A DNA stretch of 38,924 nucleotides from Gammaproteobacteria bacterium (GTDB lineage Bacteria; Pseudomonadota; Gammaproteobacteria; Enterobacterales; GCA-2746155), in assembly GCA_002746155.1 (NCBI GenBank), contig NVWF01000001.1, forward strand, positions 40,850 to 79,773, given 5' to 3'. This document shows positions 26,588 through 35,348 of the stretch, piece after piece (within the stretch, counting starts at the first letter, position 1; each line of letters opens with the position of its first letter). Under the pieces are notes generated by a model. That model was not told where the DNA came from. It ran no database searches and was given only the letters and a program-made list of their open reading frames with translations. The translations under genes were made by a program, and so were the position numbers.

Positions 26588-27607
26588 TTAAATTTTATAC
26601 CCTTTTGGATTATTATTTTGCCATCTCCAAGTGTCTTTCATCATTTCTGCTAAGCCTCGGTTAGCCTTCCAGTTAAGTGTTTTTTCAGCAAGAGAAGGAT
26701 CAGTCCAACATTCGGCAATATCTCCAGAGCGTCTAGCAACAATTTCATAGGCTACGGATTTTCCGCTTTCTTTCTCAAAGGCTTTAACCATTTCTAAAAC
26801 CGAATATCCATTACCTGTTCCTAGATTAAGGGTGGTGATTCCAGAAAGCTTTACATGACTAGTAACCGCTTTAACATGAGCAGCAGCTAGATCCATTACA
26901 TGGATATAATCACGAACACCGGTACCATCGGGTGTTGAGTAATCATCACCAAAAATTCTTAGCTTTTCTCTTTCACCAACGGCAACCTGACTTATAAAAG
27001 GAACTAAATTATTGGGGATACCTTGGGGATCTTCTCCAATTAAACCACTTTCATGGGCTCCAACAGGGTTAAAATATCTCAGCAGGATGATATTCCAACT
27101 AGGATCTGAATGGGCAAGATCACGCATTATCTCTTCTACAAAGAGTTTAGTACGTCCGTAAGGATTGGTCGCCGAGGTGGGGAAGCTTTCGTTTATAGGG
27201 ACAGAAGCAGGATCTCCATAGACGGTCGCGGAAGAACTAAACACTATTTGAGAACAGTTAAATTCTTTCATCACCTTAAGTAAGTTAATCGAGCCTGAAA
27301 TATTCTGTTCATAGTAATCTAATGGGATCTCGGCTGACTCCCCCACCGCCTTAAGCCCGGCGAAATGAATTACGCTTGAGATATTATTTTCATTAAAAAT
27401 GTCTGCGATTTGCTGAGTATTACGCAGATCAGCCTGATAAAACTTAACTTTCTTCCCAGTAATTTTCTCAACCCTGTGCAATGACTCTAGAGATGAATTA
27501 GACAAGTTATCTAAAACCACTACCTCAAAACCCGCTTTAAGTAGCAGTAATGTCGTATGACTACCTATGTAACCAGAACCACCTGTGACTAAAATTGTTT
27601 GCAACAT
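26588..27607 (-). CDS. galE: UDP-glucose 4-epimerase
   Basis: GalE interconverts UDP-glucose and UDP-galactose. The 339-residue extended SDR has GGSGYIGSH (8-16), the catalytic SSSATVYG serine region and YGRTK (the YxxxK motif), and the GalE-specific RYFNPVGAHESG and GVRDYIHVMDLA segments. With ugd next to it and galU upstream it completes the UDP-hexose branch for surface polysaccharide. The 217 bases before it hold one REP-like palindrome and no gene. Confidence 0.96.
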   Translation of the reverse strand: MLQTILVTGGSGYIGSHTTLLLLKAGFEVVVLDNLSNSSLESLHRVEKITGKKVKFYQADLRNTQQIADIFNENNISSVIHFAGLKAVGESAEIPLDYYEQNISGSINLLKVMKEFNCSQIVFSSSATVYGDPASVPINESFPTSATNPYGRTKLFVEEIMRDLAHSDPSWNIILLRYFNPVGAHESGLIGEDPQGIPNNLVPFISQVAVGEREKLRIFGDDYSTPDGTGVRDYIHVMDLAAAHVKAVTSHVKLSGITTLNLGTGNGYSVLEMVKAFEKESGKSVAYEIVARRSGDIAECWTDPSLAEKTLNWKANRGLAEMMKDTWRWQNNNPKGYKI

Positions 27608-27705
27608 TTTATAACATATTCTCGTATCAAAAGCGTAGAATTTGAAATAGTAATAATATCAAATTCAAACCAAGTAAGCATCACATAAACCTTTTTATAA
27701 AACAA

Positions 27706-27720
27706 AGGTGCCTGACACCT
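27706..27720. repeat. REP-like short palindrome, copy 3
   Basis: AGGTGCCTGACACCT differs from copy 1 (AGGTGCCAGACACCT) at one central base. It sits in the galE/AAA ATPase intergenic gap. Confidence 0.6.
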
Positions 27721-27824
27721 ATAATTTAGAACATATACCAATGCATAATTACCGCTTAAACAGATTAATTCCAAACCAAAATATCTAAAATCATCTTTAC
27801 ATGAGTAATTTCCAAGTGTAACAT

Positions 27825-29066
27825 ATGGTTATGACTTATCTAACTAGAAATATTGAATCAAAAATTAACCGTTTATTGACTATCTTTCCAGTGGTTATGC
27901 TCATTGGTAGTAGGCAAACAGGTAAAACAAGCTTGTGTCAAAATATTCGACCCAAGTGGCAGTACTTTGATCTAGAAAATAGTTCTGATTTTGATCTGAT
28001 TTGCGAAGACTTTAATTTTTTCTTCACAGAGCATCCAACTCATATCATCATTGATGAAGCACAGGAGTCTGCAGAATTATTTCGCCATTTACGAGGTGTA
28101 ATAGACGCTAACCGTGAACAGAAGGGTCGTTTTCTATTAACCGGTTCCAGCTCACCTGAATTACTCAAAAATGCTAGTGACACTTTGGCAGGGCGCATTG
28201 CTATTGTCGAAATTGGCACTCTAAAGATGAACGAAATCAATCAACAACCCTTACCACATTTCTATCAAATATTTGAAAACGATTTAACAATAGATATCCT
28301 TACAACCTTAAAAACAATGTCTGATCCTGCTGATGATCCTATACAGTTGTTTTTGAAGGGAGGCTATCCTGAGCCATTATTTTATGAGGATAATTTTGCC
28401 TATCAAGCTTGGATGGAAAACTATTTTAAAAGCTATGTAAACCAAGATATTAGAAGGTTATTTCCAAGACTTGATATCACTCGATTTAGGCGATTCATAT
28501 CGACTCTCTCCTCATTATCAGGAACCATTATAAATAAAGCACAACTAGGCAGAGCAATTAACGTGTCAGAAGTAACAATCGCTGATTATTTAGATATTGC
28601 AGACAATACATTTATTTGGCGAATTATCCGCTCTTATGAGTCAAACAAAAGTAAGGCCGTTGTTAAGATGCCAAAGGGGTTAATAAGAGATAGTGGTCTG
28701 AATCATTATCTACTGGGCATTGAAAACCGTGAAAAATTATTGCGCTCTCCTCACGTTGGACATAATTTTGAATCCTTCGTCATTGAAGAAATCATTAAAG
28801 GTATTCAAGCAACAGAACTCACCCATTGGGACTATCATTATTTTAGAACAAGAAATGGTGCAGAAATTGATCTTATTTTGGAAGGGAATTTTGGGCTGCT
28901 ACCTATAGAAATAAAATTTGGTCAAAATACCAGCCTAAGACAGTTAACTTCACTTACTCAATTTATAGAACGACATGATTTACCATTAGGTATTGTGATT
29001 AATAACTGTGTGGAAATTAAGATGCTAAGTAATAATATTATTCAAATACCCGTTGGATTCCTTTAA
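27825..29066 (+). CDS. AAA ATPase with DUF4143 domain (first of two)
   Basis: The 413-residue protein joins an N-terminal AAA_14 ATPase to a C-terminal DUF4143 domain. Walker A is GSRQTGKT (28-35), Walker B is HIIIDEAQE (about 74-82), and FLLTGSS follows as a sensor-like strand. The C-terminus has NGAEIDLILEG and LLPIEIKFG, the E-x-D ... E-x-K layout of a PD-(D/E)XK nuclease fold. A helix-turn-helix-like linker lies between (NVSEVTIADYLDIAD). Cellular role is not established for the family; such genes are accessory and often sit beside toxin-antitoxin loci. An alternative start at Met3 is possible. It converges with higA. Confidence 0.85.
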   Translation: MVMTYLTRNIESKINRLLTIFPVVMLIGSRQTGKTSLCQNIRPKWQYFDLENSSDFDLICEDFNFFFTEHPTHIIIDEAQESAELFRHLRGVIDANREQKGRFLLTGSSSPELLKNASDTLAGRIAIVEIGTLKMNEINQQPLPHFYQIFENDLTIDILTTLKTMSDPADDPIQLFLKGGYPEPLFYEDNFAYQAWMENYFKSYVNQDIRRLFPRLDITRFRRFISTLSSLSGTIINKAQLGRAINVSEVTIADYLDIADNTFIWRIIRSYESNKSKAVVKMPKGLIRDSGLNHYLLGIENREKLLRSPHVGHNFESFVIEEIIKGIQATELTHWDYHYFRTRNGAEIDLILEGNFGLLPIEIKFGQNTSLRQLTSLTQFIERHDLPLGIVINNCVEIKMLSNNIIQIPVGFL

Positions 29067-29070
29067 GCCC

Positions 29071-29499
29071 CTAAAAAAATAATGCAGGGTCAAGGTTAAA
29101 ACGCTCAGAAAGAGCTTTAATATGATTTTTATTTAAGCTTCTTTGCCCTGACAGCACTCGTGAGACCATAGATTTTGAACCTATTTCTGGGAGATCAGCA
29201 GTGCCAAGAGCATGCTGGTCCATTAACACTCGAAGTACAGTAAGATCAGATGATTGAGCCATAGCGTAATTTTCAAATTCAACAAGCTCTTTATCATTGT
29301 TCTCATAAGTTTCAACTGCCTGACTTAATAGCTCAATAACGGCATTAATTGGATTATTTTTAGAATCATCAGCCTCTTCTAATAGGTTTTCAATTAACTG
29401 AAGCGTTTCTTCATAATGGTGTTGATCAGCAATATAGAGATAAGGTTGAGCAGCTAGCGCAAAGCTGTAACAGGTATCTTTAAAAGCAGCTACAGTCAT
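29071..29499 (-). CDS. higA: HigA-like antitoxin with C-terminal HTH
   Basis: The 142-residue protein matches the HigA/COG5499 group: an N-terminal helical region, then an Xre-type helix-turn-helix at the C-terminus (DLPEIGSKSMVSRVLSGQRS, then LNKNHIKALSERFNLDPALFF). It would bind and neutralise HigB and repress the operon. Its ATG shares one base with the higB stop (TAATG), the toxin-first order typical of hig loci. Confidence 0.88.
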   Translation of the reverse strand: MTVAAFKDTCYSFALAAQPYLYIADQHHYEETLQLIENLLEEADDSKNNPINAVIELLSQAVETYENNDKELVEFENYAMAQSSDLTVLRVLMDQHALGTADLPEIGSKSMVSRVLSGQRSLNKNHIKALSERFNLDPALFF

Positions 29500-29810
29500 T
29501 ATAATTCTCCTTGATTGTATCTTTTACAAAGCTTATCGTATTCATTATGTGTGAGGATATGTTTAACGTAAATACGGTTACATGAAAATTGAATAAAAAC
29601 GATAACACGAAGGTGGTTACCCCCTACATTTAGTACCCACCATCTGTCCTTATGTTTGAAATTATCTAATGATGGAAATAGCAATCGCATTTCATCAGGA
29701 GAATTAAATTCACTATTTCTTAAAACTTTATACAAATCAGCTAGAGCTCTCTTTTGATTTGGATACTTTCTTGCCGCCTCATTAAATGGATATTTTGAAA
29801 TTACATGCAT
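29499..29810 (-). CDS. higB: HigB-like mRNA interferase toxin
   Basis: The 103-residue protein belongs to the HigB_toxin family of RelE-type ribosome-dependent mRNA interferases. Typical segments are the N-terminal helix AARKYPNQKRALADLYKVL, the beta part WWVLNVGGNHLRVIVFIQF and the C-terminal IYVKHILTHNEYDKL. It is complete, with no sign of decay, and is followed directly by higA. The divergent 156-base gap to the next ATPase gene holds a possible promoter with an inverted repeat. Confidence 0.88.
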   Translation of the reverse strand: MHVISKYPFNEAARKYPNQKRALADLYKVLRNSEFNSPDEMRLLFPSLDNFKHKDRWWVLNVGGNHLRVIVFIQFSCNRIYVKHILTHNEYDKLCKRYNQGEL

Positions 29811-29839
29811 ACCATTCCCTGTTAACTTACTGCTTCATA

Positions 29840-29865
29840 TTGACCTTGCGTTGCCAATAAGTCAA
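29840..29865 (-). promoter_or_regulatory. Candidate higBA promoter/operator
   Basis: On the minus strand TTGACT (29865-29860) and CAATAT-like bases 17 bases later could be a promoter. The inverted repeat TTGAC/GTCAA (29840-29844 and 29861-29865) spans it, as expected for an autoregulating antitoxin. Both signals are short. Confidence 0.35.
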
Positions 29866-29966
29866 CTTTATTAAGCCAGAATTGTTGGCATTATCAGCAA
29901 TTTGTAGTAATAACTTCATTAATATGCCATTATTCATAATACCAACTTACGTTTATTGGACTTTTT

Positions 29967-31121
29967 ATGGCTAATTCACTAAAATATAACCGTTTAATTG
30001 ATCTTTCTGATATATCAAGAAAAAGTCTTTTTTTATTCGGTCCTAGGCAGACTGGAAAGTCGACTTTACTAAAATCACTCTACCCAGATAGTCCGTTGGT
30101 CAACCTTTTAATGTCAGATCAGTTTTTAAAATACCAATTAAACCCACGAGCTTTTCGTGAAGAAATTTTAACAGAAAGTAATAGGCTGCCGATTATTGTT
30201 GATGAAATTCAGAAACTACCTATTTTATTAGATGAAATTCATTACTTGATTGAAAATCATTCCTATCGATTTATTTTAACCGGCAGTAGTGCAAGAAAAC
30301 TACGAAGAGAATCATCTAATTTATTAGCAGGAAGGGCTCTTGAAAGAAGGTTATTTCCATTAGTGACTAGAGAAATCGGTCAATATGATATCAACAGGAT
30401 AATCAACTTCGGCTCACTACCAGCCATTTATGATTCCCCCGACCCCGAAGAAGATCTTTTTAGTTATGTTGGTTCATATTTGAAAGAAGAAATCCAGCAA
30501 GAGAGTAATATTAGAAAACTCGGACCATTTGCAAACTTTCTTGAACAGGCTGCATTGGATAATTCTGAATTACTTAATTTTGCCAATATCGCTAGTGACG
30601 TGGGAGTATCGGCCAATACTGTTAAGGAATATTACCAAATATTGGAAGATACTTTGATAGGCACCTTCCTACCCCCTTTCAAACGAACGATAAAGCGAAA
30701 AGCCATAAGTAAGGCGAAATTCTATTTCTTTGATGTTGGAGTTGCTAATATTCTTGCCAAGAGGCTGAATATAAAGCCTAAAAGTGAGCTCTATGAAAAA
30801 TGCCTTGAGCATCTGGTTTATGTTGAATTAAAGGCTTGGCTGAGTTATTCACGCAATAGACAATCACTGACATTTTGGCGATCAATTAATGGACAAGAGG
30901 TTGATTTTATCATCGGTAATGAAATAGCTATTGAGGTCAAATCTACCACCAGAGTACAAGGCAAGCACCTGAAAGGCATAAAAGCACTAGCTGAGGAAGT
31001 TCCATTGACTCATAAGATAATTATCAGCCTAGATAATAAAAAAAGGATCATGGATGACAATTTTATTATTTATCCAGTCAAAGATTTCTTTGCTGAACTA
31101 TGGGCAAATAAGATATTTTAA
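29967..31121 (+). CDS. AAA ATPase with DUF4143 domain (second of two)
   Basis: The 384-residue protein has the same architecture as the ATPase at 27.8 kb but belongs to a different branch. Walker A is GPRQTGKST (25-33), Walker B IIVDEIQKL (about 75-83), followed by FILTGSSARKL. The DUF4143 part contains an HTH-like segment (SDVGVSANTVKEYYQILED) and the nuclease-like GQEVDFIIG ... IAIEVKSTT near 310-329. It diverges from higBA. The function is unknown; the similarity to restriction-like PD-(D/E)XK folds is structural only and catalytic activity is unproven. Confidence 0.86.
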   Translation: MANSLKYNRLIDLSDISRKSLFLFGPRQTGKSTLLKSLYPDSPLVNLLMSDQFLKYQLNPRAFREEILTESNRLPIIVDEIQKLPILLDEIHYLIENHSYRFILTGSSARKLRRESSNLLAGRALERRLFPLVTREIGQYDINRIINFGSLPAIYDSPDPEEDLFSYVGSYLKEEIQQESNIRKLGPFANFLEQAALDNSELLNFANIASDVGVSANTVKEYYQILEDTLIGTFLPPFKRTIKRKAISKAKFYFFDVGVANILAKRLNIKPKSELYEKCLEHLVYVELKAWLSYSRNRQSLTFWRSINGQEVDFIIGNEIAIEVKSTTRVQGKHLKGIKALAEEVPLTHKIIISLDNKKRIMDDNFIIYPVKDFFAELWANKIF

Positions 31122-31147
31122 CTAACTGTCCGTATGACGTAAGTCGT

Positions 31148-32860
31148 CTACTTCAGATAACCCATACTCTCAAGCTTCAATAGTATTTTTTGAACCTCTT
31201 CTTCCACAGTGTATTGTGTTGTATCAATAACAATTTCGGCATTAGTAGGCTCTTCATAAGGATCACTGATTCCAGTAAATTCCTTAATTATACCCTTACG
31301 GGCCAAGGCATAGAGTCCTTTACGATCACGTCTTTCACACTCCTCTAGGGGAGTCGCCACATACACTTCTACAAAGCCACCGTAGTTTGATATCATTTCT
31401 CTGACCCGTCTACGTGTGGAGGTGTAGGGAGCAATAGGCGCACAGATTGCAATGCCTCTATTTTTGACAATTTCACTGGCCACATAGCCAATTCGAGTAA
31501 TGTTTATATCGCGATGTTCTTTAGAAAATGTCAGCTCGCTCGATAGGTGTTTACGCACTAAGTCGCCATCAAGTAGGGTTGTTGCACGACCGCCGGCCTC
31601 TAAAAGTTTAATCATCAAGGCATTAGCGATGGTTGATTTTCCAGATCCTGAAAGACCCGTAAAGAACACAGCAAAGCCTTGTTTATGTCGCGCTGGTTTG
31701 GTTTTACGTAACTCTTCAACTACCTTATCGTAGGAAAACCACTTAGGAATATCTAAGCCTTCATTAAGTCGACGACGAAACTCTGTGCCTGAGATATTGA
31801 GCATAGTTTCAGACTCTTTTACTTGAGAGATGGGAGCATATTCAGCGCGCTCTTCAACATAAACCATCATTTCAAATGGCATCATTTTTATGCCAATTTC
31901 ATCTTGGTATTTTTGCAATAATTCTTGGGCATCATAGGGGCCGTAAAAATCGTTTCCGTTTGAATCTTTACCTGGACCTGCGTGATCACGTCCTACAATG
32001 AAATGTGTACAGCCATAATTTTTACGGATGATTGCATGCCACACAGCTTCTCGTGGACCGCCCATTCGCATTGCTAGAGGTAAGAGGCTTAACGCAGTTG
32101 TTTGCTCTGGATACTCTTCGAGAAGGTGCTCGTAACATCTGACTCTTGAATAGTGATCAATATCTCCAGGTTTAGTCATACCTACAACTGGGTGTATCAG
32201 AAGGTTGGCTTCTAGGTTTTTTGCTGCACGAAAGGTTAACTCTTGATGGGCTCGGTGCATTGGGTTTCTTGTTTGGAAAGCGACTACTTTAGTCCAGCCT
32301 TTTGCTTTAAATTTGGCGCGTAGTTCAGCTGGGGTGTCTCTTAGTGATTTATAATCGTAGTGGCCTGGTGCCTCTACGCCACGAAGTTTACCGCCAAGAT
32401 AAACTGGGTTTGATCGATTGATTAAATAATCGACTGCAGGATGTAACTCATCCGTTGTGCCAAAGATTTGTTCTGCTTCTAGTTTTTTATCTGCAAGCCA
32501 TTTTGAATCTATATCTAAAATGGCAATAACCACGCCTTCAGGATCACGAAGTGTAACTCCATTGCCTTTTGATACTTTCTCAGCAAACTCTTCAGATACG
32601 TCTAAGGTTATTGGTATCGGCCATACTGAGCCATCTGTTAGTTTTAGATCTTTACAAACTGCTTGATAATCGTCTTCACCCATAAAACCAGTGAGAGGTG
32701 AAAATCCACCGTTTAGTATTAATTCGATGTCACATAGTTGACGTTCTGTCAGGTCCCATGAAGGTAGTTCTTGAGCTTCATTTTTTGCTGCGTCGAGCAA
32801 ACTGCTATCTAAGTAGCAATTCACTAGTTCCCCACCATGGGGCGCTATTATCTTAGCCAT
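31148..32860 (-). CDS. Bifunctional sulfate adenylyltransferase / adenylylsulfate kinase
   Basis: The 570-residue fusion makes APS from sulfate and ATP and then PAPS. The N-terminal ATP sulfurylase (about 1-385) has the nucleotide motif QTRNPMHRAHQE and VGRDHAGPG; the C-terminal APS kinase (about 390-570) has the P-loop GLSGSGKST, DGDLVRKHL, and RDRKGLYALARKG. It is the homo-oligomeric Sat-CysC type, unrelated to the CysDN heterodimer of E. coli. No cysH/cysG or sulfite reductase genes are nearby. Its place between a capsule dehydratase and accessory genes suggests PAPS for sulfated polysaccharide as well as cysteine synthesis; that is inference. Confidence 0.95.
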   Translation of the reverse strand: MAKIIAPHGGELVNCYLDSSLLDAAKNEAQELPSWDLTERQLCDIELILNGGFSPLTGFMGEDDYQAVCKDLKLTDGSVWPIPITLDVSEEFAEKVSKGNGVTLRDPEGVVIAILDIDSKWLADKKLEAEQIFGTTDELHPAVDYLINRSNPVYLGGKLRGVEAPGHYDYKSLRDTPAELRAKFKAKGWTKVVAFQTRNPMHRAHQELTFRAAKNLEANLLIHPVVGMTKPGDIDHYSRVRCYEHLLEEYPEQTTALSLLPLAMRMGGPREAVWHAIIRKNYGCTHFIVGRDHAGPGKDSNGNDFYGPYDAQELLQKYQDEIGIKMMPFEMMVYVEERAEYAPISQVKESETMLNISGTEFRRRLNEGLDIPKWFSYDKVVEELRKTKPARHKQGFAVFFTGLSGSGKSTIANALMIKLLEAGGRATTLLDGDLVRKHLSSELTFSKEHRDINITRIGYVASEIVKNRGIAICAPIAPYTSTRRRVREMISNYGGFVEVYVATPLEECERRDRKGLYALARKGIIKEFTGISDPYEEPTNAEIVIDTTQYTVEEEVQKILLKLESMGYLK

Positions 32861-32992
32861 TTTATGGAGCCCTGTACTTAGTTTTGGTGTTTAAAAAATA
32901 TGCGGGGAGTTTACCTGATGCGTGGTCTGGAGTCATTAAGATTGCTATATGTATTGGTTATATGGTTATTCCTGTTGTTGTTGATATAAGAA

Positions 32993-34951
32993 CTAACTAT
33001 CTGTTCCAGAAGTAATATGGACGACCTTGGCAAGGGATTCGACTTCAGCAGGTTTTTTATAAAAAGGGTCAGAAATAGGATATTGTTGATTAAAGTCGAT
33101 ATCAAGTTCATGAAGTAAATCGAATATCCCACCGATGTCATTACCATCAATATAGGCATGCAATCGATACAAGGCTTTTTTCATTACAGGCCATTCGTGA
33201 GAACGTTCTCGTGCGGACAAGATGCGCGGGTGCTGGGTGCCTGATGTATCCTCTCCAACTAGTAGCTCTTCGTAGAGCTTTTCACCTTGTCTCAGGCCGG
33301 TATACTCAATCTCGATATCTCCTTCAGGGGACTCATCATTTTTAACTGTTAAGCCAGATAATCTAATCATTCTTTCAGCTAAATCTGCAATCTTAATTGG
33401 AGCCCCCATATCGAGCACATATACATCAGCGCGTGAGCCCATTGCACCAGCCTGGATAACTAATTGGGCAGCTTCAGGTATAGTCATGAAGTACCGAATT
33501 ACCTCTGGGTGGGTAACTGTTACAGGGCCACCAGCGATAATTTGCTCTTTAAAAAGAGGAACAACTGAACCTGAAGAACCTAATACGTTACCAAATCGCA
33601 CAATACCACACTTAAAATTTGGATTAGCACTAACCATACCCTGTAGAACTAGCTCAGCCATACGCTTGCTAGCTCCCATAAAATTAGTTGGCCTCACAGC
33701 TTTATCAGTTGATATTAGCGTAAACTTTTCAACTTTAAATTGTTCTGCAGCTGTTGCTACATTCCAAGTACCGATGACATTGTTTAAAAACCCTTGGCCA
33801 ATATTATTTTCAACTATTGGCACATGCTTATAGGCTGCTGCATGATAGACCGTTTGAATCTTATATTCTTTGAAAACTGAATTTAGGAGGTTTCGATTTT
33901 GTACACTGCCAACAATTTGAACAATTTTAGATTCAAGTGATAACGTCTTCTTTAATTTTTCAAGTTCTTGTGATATTTCATATAATGCAAACTCTGAAAC
34001 ATCAAAAAGAATTAAAAGTTTAGGTTTAAGTTTAAGCACTTGCCTAGAAAGTTCAGAACCAATAGACCCTCCAGCACCTGTAATTAGCACTTTTTTATTA
34101 GTATTGTGGGACATCAACAGACTATTGTCAGGAGTAACCGGATCACGGCCTAGTATCTCTTCAATATCAATATCATAAACTTCTTCTATTTTTACTTTAC
34201 CAGAAACAATATCAGACATGCCCGCAATACTTTTAATCTTAACGGGCAATTTTTCAAGACTTCTAATTATTTGATGCCGGCGCGCACGTGATGCGGAGGG
34301 CATTGCTAATAAAATTCTTTCAACATTTTTCTTTATAACTAACGACTCAAGCATAGATTCTGAATACACTTTCTGGCCACCAATTAGTGAACCCTGTAGA
34401 TCAATATCATTATCTATATATGCAACATGATGGTAATCGAATCCTAATCTTATTGCGCTAGCTAATTGTTGTCCAGCCTGACCTGCACCATAAATAATGA
34501 CATTCTTACTACCTTTTTGATTTATTACTTTTATAACATTACGGACTAATAATCGAGGTATACCGATGAATATTACTAAAAAAGCCCATAATATAATTGT
34601 TCCACGTATGTCGTAAGGTTCAATTTGGGAGTAAATTATGCTCCATATAAAACTAGCCGCTAATGTACAAGAAAATATTAAAAATATTGCATGCTCACTT
34701 ATGCTCCTTAGAATTGTTCGATAAAGTCCAAAAATACTAAAGGTCAAAATAGAAAGGGCAGCAGATATAACTACAAAAACAATTAAATTCACATTTAATA
34801 ATGAACTAAAAGAATCATTTCTTAACAGCAGTGTCATAATTATACCCGCTGAAATAGCAATTAAATCTACGCATATTGAAATTGTAGTTTTTTGAGAGCG
34901 AGGAAGTTCAAAAAATGTACGAACATAAGTTCTTAATTTAGTTTCAAACAT
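32993..34951 (-). CDS. Membrane-anchored NDP-sugar 4,6-dehydratase (WbpM/CapD/PglF family)
   Basis: The 652-residue protein has four N-terminal membrane segments (about 20-130), a CoA-binding-like Rossmann segment (IIYGAGQAGQQLA), then the catalytic SDR domain: GAGGSIGSE near 295, HAAAYKHVP, and ISTDKAVRPTNFMGASKR. The catalytic Tyr is replaced by Met as usual in this family, whose members dehydrate UDP-GlcNAc to a 6-deoxy-4-keto sugar. WbpM of Pseudomonas has a similar length. Products include precursors of QuiNAc, FucNAc or bacillosamine. It ends the polysaccharide gene run and is separated from the sugar transferase by 397 bases with a gene relic. Confidence 0.94.
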   Translation of the reverse strand: MFETKLRTYVRTFFELPRSQKTTISICVDLIAISAGIIMTLLLRNDSFSSLLNVNLIVFVVISAALSILTFSIFGLYRTILRSISEHAIFLIFSCTLAASFIWSIIYSQIEPYDIRGTIILWAFLVIFIGIPRLLVRNVIKVINQKGSKNVIIYGAGQAGQQLASAIRLGFDYHHVAYIDNDIDLQGSLIGGQKVYSESMLESLVIKKNVERILLAMPSASRARRHQIIRSLEKLPVKIKSIAGMSDIVSGKVKIEEVYDIDIEEILGRDPVTPDNSLLMSHNTNKKVLITGAGGSIGSELSRQVLKLKPKLLILFDVSEFALYEISQELEKLKKTLSLESKIVQIVGSVQNRNLLNSVFKEYKIQTVYHAAAYKHVPIVENNIGQGFLNNVIGTWNVATAAEQFKVEKFTLISTDKAVRPTNFMGASKRMAELVLQGMVSANPNFKCGIVRFGNVLGSSGSVVPLFKEQIIAGGPVTVTHPEVIRYFMTIPEAAQLVIQAGAMGSRADVYVLDMGAPIKIADLAERMIRLSGLTVKNDESPEGDIEIEYTGLRQGEKLYEELLVGEDTSGTQHPRILSARERSHEWPVMKKALYRLHAYIDGNDIGGIFDLLHELDIDFNQQYPISDPFYKKPAEVESLAKVVHITSGTDS

Positions 34952-35348
34952 ATTGATATTTGACTCGTATTGTATTTATTATTTGACCGTGAATGTAATC
35001 AGTATAGCCTATATTCTACAATCCACTAATTATGGAGACCCTATCCGTAAGTGACACCATCTTATTTATCTATGCATATTTAGTGCGAAAATTGAGGTTG
35101 TAAAACCAACTGAGTAACTGCCCGCTTCATAGATGAGGAATTAGCTCCTTTTCGAATTCAATCATAAATCGACATGACCAGTTCCCGCAACAGTAACTTT
35201 CATATACTACCTAAATTAATTTCAACACGGTTCGAATGTTTATGATACTATCACCAGAAATGTATATCAGATAATTCTAATCCATGAACAGCTATTTTAC
35301 TGAATTTTACAGGATGTTTTAAATATTTGAGATGCATATTAACAAAAC
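34952..35348. other. 397-base non-coding gap with a ugd relic and decayed sequence
   Basis: No intact gene is seen. The minus strand carries a TATACT -10-like element about 80 bases before the dehydratase start (near 35010), which may serve as its promoter, and a 13-codon ugd start remnant (35162-35203). The rest, including a 16-codon ATG frame near 35130, shows no recognisable coding. The area looks like the scar of a deletion. Confidence 0.5.
35162..35203 (-). pseudogene. Relic of a ugd start codon region
   Basis: On the minus strand, a ribosome-site-like AGG precedes ATG 35203 and the frame reads MKVTVAGTGHVDL-stop. MKVTVAGTGYVGL is the N-terminus of a second common branch of UDP-glucose dehydrogenases; here Y is H, G is D, and a TGA follows at once. 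Nothing downstream continues the gene. I infer that a ugd copy was deleted here, while the intact ugd lies about 9 kb away. Thirteen residues are little evidence, so this is moderate confidence only. Confidence 0.45.

Noticed and set aside
24226-27720. CRISPR-like repeat array
   Set aside because: The three repeats are 15 bases, far apart and irregularly spaced, with no cas genes in the window.
27589-27774. 61-codon minus-strand frame upstream of galE
   Set aside because: It overlaps the galE start, includes the REP-like palindrome and has no ribosome site or family match.
32911-33159. 82-codon minus-strand frame after the dehydratase gene
   Set aside because: It overlaps the 3' end of the dehydratase gene in another frame, is low in complexity and shows no family match.
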